Assembly: GCA_009787435.1 (NCBI GenBank) | Contig: WRFW01000178.1 | Span: forward strand, 1 to 9,761 | Source: Defluviitaleaceae bacterium | Lineage (GTDB): Bacteria > Bacillota > Clostridia > Lachnospirales > UBA5962 | Direction: 5' to 3' | Length of the DNA: 9,761 nt | Shown: piece by piece, positions 7,092 to 9,761 of the stretch | Numbering within the stretch: position 1 is the first letter of the stretch | Layout of the letters: each line of letters opens with the position of its first letter | Translations under genes and position numbers: made by a program | The notes under the pieces: generated by a model | Databases searched by the model: none | Seen by the model: the letters and a program-made list of their open reading frames with translations, nothing else | Told to the model about the DNA's origin: nothing

Positions 7092-7155
7092 TATAGTTAA
7101 ATTGTATGCTGCAAATAAAAATAAACTGAACACAGACATTCAATAGCCAACTATA
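7092..7155 (+). repeat. Intercistronic inverted repeat between the permease genes
   Basis: TATAGTT (7092-7098) pairs with AACTATA (7149-7155), and just inside it ATTG (7101-7104) pairs with CAAT (7141-7144). The outer arm ends directly at AAGGGTG, the ribosome binding site of the second permease, so the structure could modulate its translation. The stem is AT-rich and weak. Confidence 0.4.
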
Positions 7156-7172
7156 AGGGTGAAATTTAAAAT

Positions 7173-8120
7173 ATGAACTTTTTTATAATATCTACAATGC
7201 TAAATATAAAAAAAATAATAAAAAAACGAACCATATATATGGCTTTTATTTTGCTGCCTGCCATATCTTATTTAATAGATTTATCAAATAATTACCCAGT
7301 AAATATTTCTGTTGGCATATACTCACAAGGGGTAACATTAGAGATTGAAAACCCTTTAATAAGGCTAATTAAGTACGATGATAGAAAAAGTTTAATAGAA
7401 GATGTGCAAACAGGCATTATTAATTTTGGGTATATATTATCGCCTATAGAGAGTACGCAAAATAATATAAAATTAATTAAAACTGAGCTTTCTTTCGGGT
7501 ATCAATTAATAAATGAATTAATAGTAGCAGCATATTTAGATTACACATTAGAAATGCGAACTGTTAATTTTCTACAAAACTTTTTTGACTATGAAAATAT
7601 AGAAACATTTGTGAGAGAACAAATAAACTATTATAGGCAAGCCGATATTTTTATGATACCAGAGCTTCAAGGAATAAGAGCCGAAAATATAACCGAAATA
7701 AACCTTTTAAATAGTATAAACAATGGCATTATAGGTTTAATTATAACAGCCATTTTAATTTTTATAACACCTTATTTTATTAGAGAAAAAAATTCAGGTG
7801 TGCTGCTTTCTTTAAAATATCGCCAAAAGCAAGGTTTATATTATGCTTCTTTATTTTCAGCGTTGTTTATAGTTATTTTTGTGATTAGTGCCATTTCTAT
7901 GAGAGGGATTAATATTTTATCAATTGCAACGTATGTATCAGTGTGTGTAAGTTTAACGATAGCTGCAATAGCAGTTCTTAAAAAAGTTGATTTAGTACAA
8001 AATTTTGGTATATTTTTAATAATATTGAACATATTCACCTTAATAGATTTTTCAGAATTTAATGAACTGCTAGGAATAATGCAAAGACTTTTCCCTCTTT
8101 TTTGGCTGCTTCATTTTTGA
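7173..8120 (+). CDS. ABC-2 type permease subunit 2 (short C-terminus)
   Basis: The 315-aa membrane protein resembles an ABC-2 half-transporter. It has a basic N-terminus and helix 1 (about 19-36), an outside domain of about 145 residues, then helices at about 181-201, 222-241, 246-268 and 275-291. It ends with LFPLFWLLHF, which matches in position the P/S-x-x-W segment that in subunit 1 (LSFNYWGVQLL) is followed by one more membrane helix. Here the stop comes right there, and the bases after it encode only charged residues in frame, so the usual last helix is missing. The outside domain is shorter than in subunit 1 and not obviously similar to it. AAGGGTG lies about 11 bases before the ATG. 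It is the last gene of the operon. Confidence 0.83.
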   Translation: MNFFIISTMLNIKKIIKKRTIYMAFILLPAISYLIDLSNNYPVNISVGIYSQGVTLEIENPLIRLIKYDDRKSLIEDVQTGIINFGYILSPIESTQNNIKLIKTELSFGYQLINELIVAAYLDYTLEMRTVNFLQNFFDYENIETFVREQINYYRQADIFMIPELQGIRAENITEINLLNSINNGIIGLIITAILIFITPYFIREKNSGVLLSLKYRQKQGLYYASLFSALFIVIFVISAISMRGINILSIATYVSVCVSLTIAAIAVLKKVDLVQNFGIFLIILNIFTLIDFSEFNELLGIMQRLFPLFWLLHF

Positions 8121-8167
8121 AATCAAAGCAAAAAAAGATTGATAAAACAAACTTAAAATAAATAATT

Positions 8168-8207
8168 AAAAAAGCCCAATCTTAAATTTATGGATTAGGC
8201 TTTTTTT
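8168..8207. terminator. Bidirectional terminator between convergent operons
   Basis: Arms 8168-8181 (AAAAAAGCCCAATC) and 8193-8206 (GATTAGGCTTTTTT) pair with one C/A mismatch around an 11-base loop. T-runs follow in both directions: seven T's on the plus strand and six on the minus strand. It ends the ABC operon (stop at 8120) and the secreted-protein gene, whose TAA at 8211-8209 abuts it. Confidence 0.88.
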
Positions 8208-8208
8208 A

Positions 8209-8961
8209 TTAATCTTCTTCTGAGTAGTCTTCTTCTCCAAAAAGGTCTTGGTCTTCTATACCATTATAATACTCGGTTTCATCTTCTTCAATTTGAGGAG
8301 ATGCTATTGGAGTTTCTGTTGGCACTGAAACATTAAATAGAACTGGCAATGGCTGTACTAAGCCACGAACTTCTAAAACTAATGCTCTATATTGCCTTGC
8401 TGTTAAATCTCCTCTTTCAAAAAGAATTGTTAGTCTTCTTATTTCTTCTCTAACTTCTTGTGCCGTTTCAACTTCTCTTAACTCTATTCTATTCATTGGG
8501 CGATGAGCAATATTAAACCTTATTTGGTTTTGCCCAATAAACTGAAAATACACTCCATCAATTCTTGTAAGCTGAAAATTTAAAGGAAGATTTATTAAGT
8601 TTTCTAACTCTTCTATATTTGAAGAAGCTTGAAAGTCTTCAGGCATTGCAATAGTTAATGATAAATTATTTCCTCCTCTAATTCTTCCTAAATTTGCACC
8701 TGGAAAGCTACTTTGTAACTCAGCTATAGCTGAAACTGGTGAAAGAGTTTCTAATCTAGCTAAAGCACTAGAAACTACAGCAGCTTCCCTTACTGGTCTT
8801 GGTTCAGAAACAATATAATTATCTCTACTTTCCCCAGGCACATATGTCCAAATCCATTCCCAATGGCCTTCGCTAGCTTGAACCTCTGTTGTTTCTGCTC
8901 CTCTTACAAAAGCAAATGCTAATGCAGCAATTAAAATACTTTTTAAGTATTTTCTTTTCAT
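8209..8961 (-). CDS. Secreted protein with SHOCT-like motif and acidic tail
   Basis: The 250-aa product starts with a signal peptide: MKRKYLK, a hydrophobic stretch (8-19), and a likely cleavage after VQA (27-29). The mature part begins with a tryptophan-rich segment (HWEWIWTY). A mixed domain follows (about 55-165), then LTILFERGDLTARQYRALVLEV (177-198), which resembles the short SHOCT motif (a helix, G-D/I-L/I-T, a second helix). A very acidic tail (225-250) closes the protein. No membrane anchor, lipobox or sortase signal is visible, so release or binding to a basic partner is possible. I do not recognise the main domain. The ATG overlaps the upstream gene's TGA (ATGA, 8961-8958). Its AGGAG lies 11 bases before the start, inside the codons for the upstream gene's last residues. 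Confidence 0.85.
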   Translation of the reverse strand: MKRKYLKSILIAALAFAFVRGAETTEVQASEGHWEWIWTYVPGESRDNYIVSEPRPVREAAVVSSALARLETLSPVSAIAELQSSFPGANLGRIRGGNNLSLTIAMPEDFQASSNIEELENLINLPLNFQLTRIDGVYFQFIGQNQIRFNIAHRPMNRIELREVETAQEVREEIRRLTILFERGDLTARQYRALVLEVRGLVQPLPVLFNVSVPTETPIASPQIEEDETEYYNGIEDQDLFGEEDYSEED

Positions 8962-9473
8962 AATGTGTATATCTCCTTTTTTGTTTTATAATTCTCATCC
9001 AAAAATTCTTTCACATTTTCTATACTCTCTCCAATGAAAAAGTGCAAAGCAAATGCTAAAATAGCATCCCCTTTGGAATCTTCATTTGAACCTATAGCTG
9101 AATAATCAGATTTTTTAAGAATTCTATTAGTTAGAGAAAGATTAAAATTATAGGCAATTGCAAACTGCACAATTTTTTCTTTGCCCGGTTGGCTATTTCT
9201 TTTCTTTTTTCCTTGTATCCGTTTAAAATAATCTTCATTTAGCCCGGTTTTATCTAAGAATGAAACCATTTTTATATCTTTCAAACGTATGTAATGATTC
9301 ATCATATCCCAAGAGTTTTTATATCTTAATATTTTTTCAGGCTCAAAATTTAAAAAGCTCTGCTCTATTTCTAACTGAATATTGTGGAACTCTTTAAGTT
9401 TATTTACAAAATCATAATCGCGAAAATCTATATTTTGGAAAAGCCTACGTTGCAAAAAAGTTATATTGTCCAT
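8958..9473 (-). CDS. HTH (XRE-like) putative regulator, first gene of a coupled pair
   Basis: The 171-aa product is cytoplasmic, with no signal peptide or membrane helix. The N-terminal 60 residues look helical. Residues 66-120 (DIKMVSFLDKTGLNEDYFKRIQGKKKR...IVQFAIAYNFNLSLTNRILKKSDY) resemble a Cro/C1-type helix-turn-helix: a helix, the turn around TGLNEDYFKRI, then helices ending in the 'N-L-x-x-x-N-x-x-L-K' pattern. A second helical part follows (KGDAILAFALHFFIGESIENVKEFLDEN), as in a group of Bacillota XRE-like proteins I remember. DNA binding is likely but unproven. The basic KGKKKR stretch may contact nucleic acid. The ATG at 9473 has a perfect GGAGGT (9487-9482) eight bases before it. 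It is translationally coupled to the secreted-protein gene, which suggests a shared pathway, not a known one. Confidence 0.8.
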   Translation of the reverse strand: MDNITFLQRRLFQNIDFRDYDFVNKLKEFHNIQLEIEQSFLNFEPEKILRYKNSWDMMNHYIRLKDIKMVSFLDKTGLNEDYFKRIQGKKKRNSQPGKEKIVQFAIAYNFNLSLTNRILKKSDYSAIGSNEDSKGDAILAFALHFFIGESIENVKEFLDENYKTKKEIYTL

Positions 9474-9710
9474 TCTCTAAAACCTCCAAAATTTTTAATT
9501 TCTTAAAGCTTTGAAAACTCAATTTTAACACGAAACTAAGAAAAAGAGAAAATAAAAATAGCCTCGTGTGATATTATATAGAGATTGTGTAAAATTTTAT
9601 AGGGCAAGCTTTGCCCTAACGAGAACTTTCAATATTAAAAAAGGCTATGGCACAAAATTTTAAAATATCGCAAATTAAATTATAAATAGCAATAAATATA
9701 GATATTTATT
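9474..9710. other. Upstream region of the HTH operon, rich in inverted repeats
   Basis: No gene is seen here. On the minus strand a TATAAT (9578-9573) could be the -10 of the operon promoter, but no good -35 lies 16-18 bases before it. Inverted repeats are dense: AGGGCAA-GCT-TTGCCCT (9601-9617), CTCGT (9563-9567) with ACGAG (9619-9623), ATAGCC (9558-9563) with GGCTAT (9643-9648), and ACACGA (9528-9533) with TCGTGT (9564-9569). Some of these are mutually exclusive, so a switching RNA leader or a decayed mobile repeat are both possible. Confidence 0.45.
9601..9617. repeat. Perfect 7-bp hairpin AGGGCAA-GCT-TTGCCCT
   Basis: The stem has a three-base loop and sits among A/T-rich sequence. On the minus strand it is followed by ATAAAATTTT, which is only partly a T-run, so it could be a poor terminator for transcription coming from outside the window. 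It could equally be the core of the larger set of inverted repeats around it. Confidence 0.55.
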
Positions 9711-9761
9711 GGGTTGCGGGTTGCGGGTTGCGGGTTGCGGGTTGCGGGTTGCGGGTTGCGG
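9711..9761 (+). repeat. Tandem heptamer (GGGTTGC) array, at least 7 copies
   Basis: Seven perfect copies of GGGTTGC plus GG run to the window edge, so the true number is unknown. The unit length of seven is not a multiple of three, and no gene reads through it here. The plus strand offers runs of three G's every seven bases, the pattern of a G-quadruplex with four-base loops. The array starts abruptly after AT-rich DNA (GATATTTATT) and is much richer in G+C than its surroundings. Confidence 0.97.

Noticed and set aside
8209..8961. Lipoprotein
   Set aside because: The signal peptide has no cysteine near the end of the hydrophobic stretch; a VQA cleavage site fits an ordinary secreted protein.
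9711..9761. Chromosome telomere
   Set aside because: Although the unit resembles eukaryotic telomere repeats and stops at the window edge, the genes are clearly bacterial and the window edge is arbitrary.

Overview
The window looks like chromosomal DNA of a low-GC Gram-positive bacterium (Bacillota, probably Clostridia). The reasons are the strongly AT-rich sequence, strong AGGAG/GGAGG ribosome binding sites, a consensus sigma-A promoter, a Mg2+ M-box riboswitch of the Bacillus/Clostridium type, and at least one probable TTG start. I cannot name the genus. No tRNA, rRNA, CRISPR array, insertion sequence or phage gene is visible.

Region 1 (1-1831, minus strand) is a magnesium-homeostasis unit. 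A good promoter (TTGACA-17-TATTCT) leads into an M-box riboswitch with an unusually long extra helix. Next come an intrinsic terminator, an 80-residue gene of unknown function, and an MgtE-type Mg2+ channel/transporter whose C-terminus runs off the left edge. This MgtE starts directly at the CBS domains and lacks the usual N-terminal domain. An 8-bp alternative pairing between the 3' strand of riboswitch helix P1 and the terminator gives a ready-made antitermination mechanism.

Region 2 (1895-3127, minus strand) is rmuC, a membrane-anchored coiled-coil protein with a nuclease-like domain. It ends just upstream of the Mg2+ unit and is divergent from the next operon.

Region 3 (3313-8207, plus strand) is a four-gene export-type operon behind a perfect consensus promoter. 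It holds a membrane-anchored extracytoplasmic protein of unknown family (474 aa), an ABC ATPase, and two different ABC-2 type permeases, the second of which lacks the usual last membrane helix. The ATPase and two permeases probably form one heteromeric ABC-2 transporter, with the anchored protein as an accessory. The gaps between genes hold inverted repeats and a degenerate repeat cluster. A bidirectional terminator closes this operon and the convergent one.

Region 4 (8209-9761, minus strand) is a two-gene operon with translational coupling through an ATGA overlap: an HTH-like cytoplasmic protein, then a secreted protein with a SHOCT-like motif and a very acidic tail. Upstream lie a region dense in inverted repeats and, at the right edge, more than seven perfect copies of the heptamer GGGTTGC.
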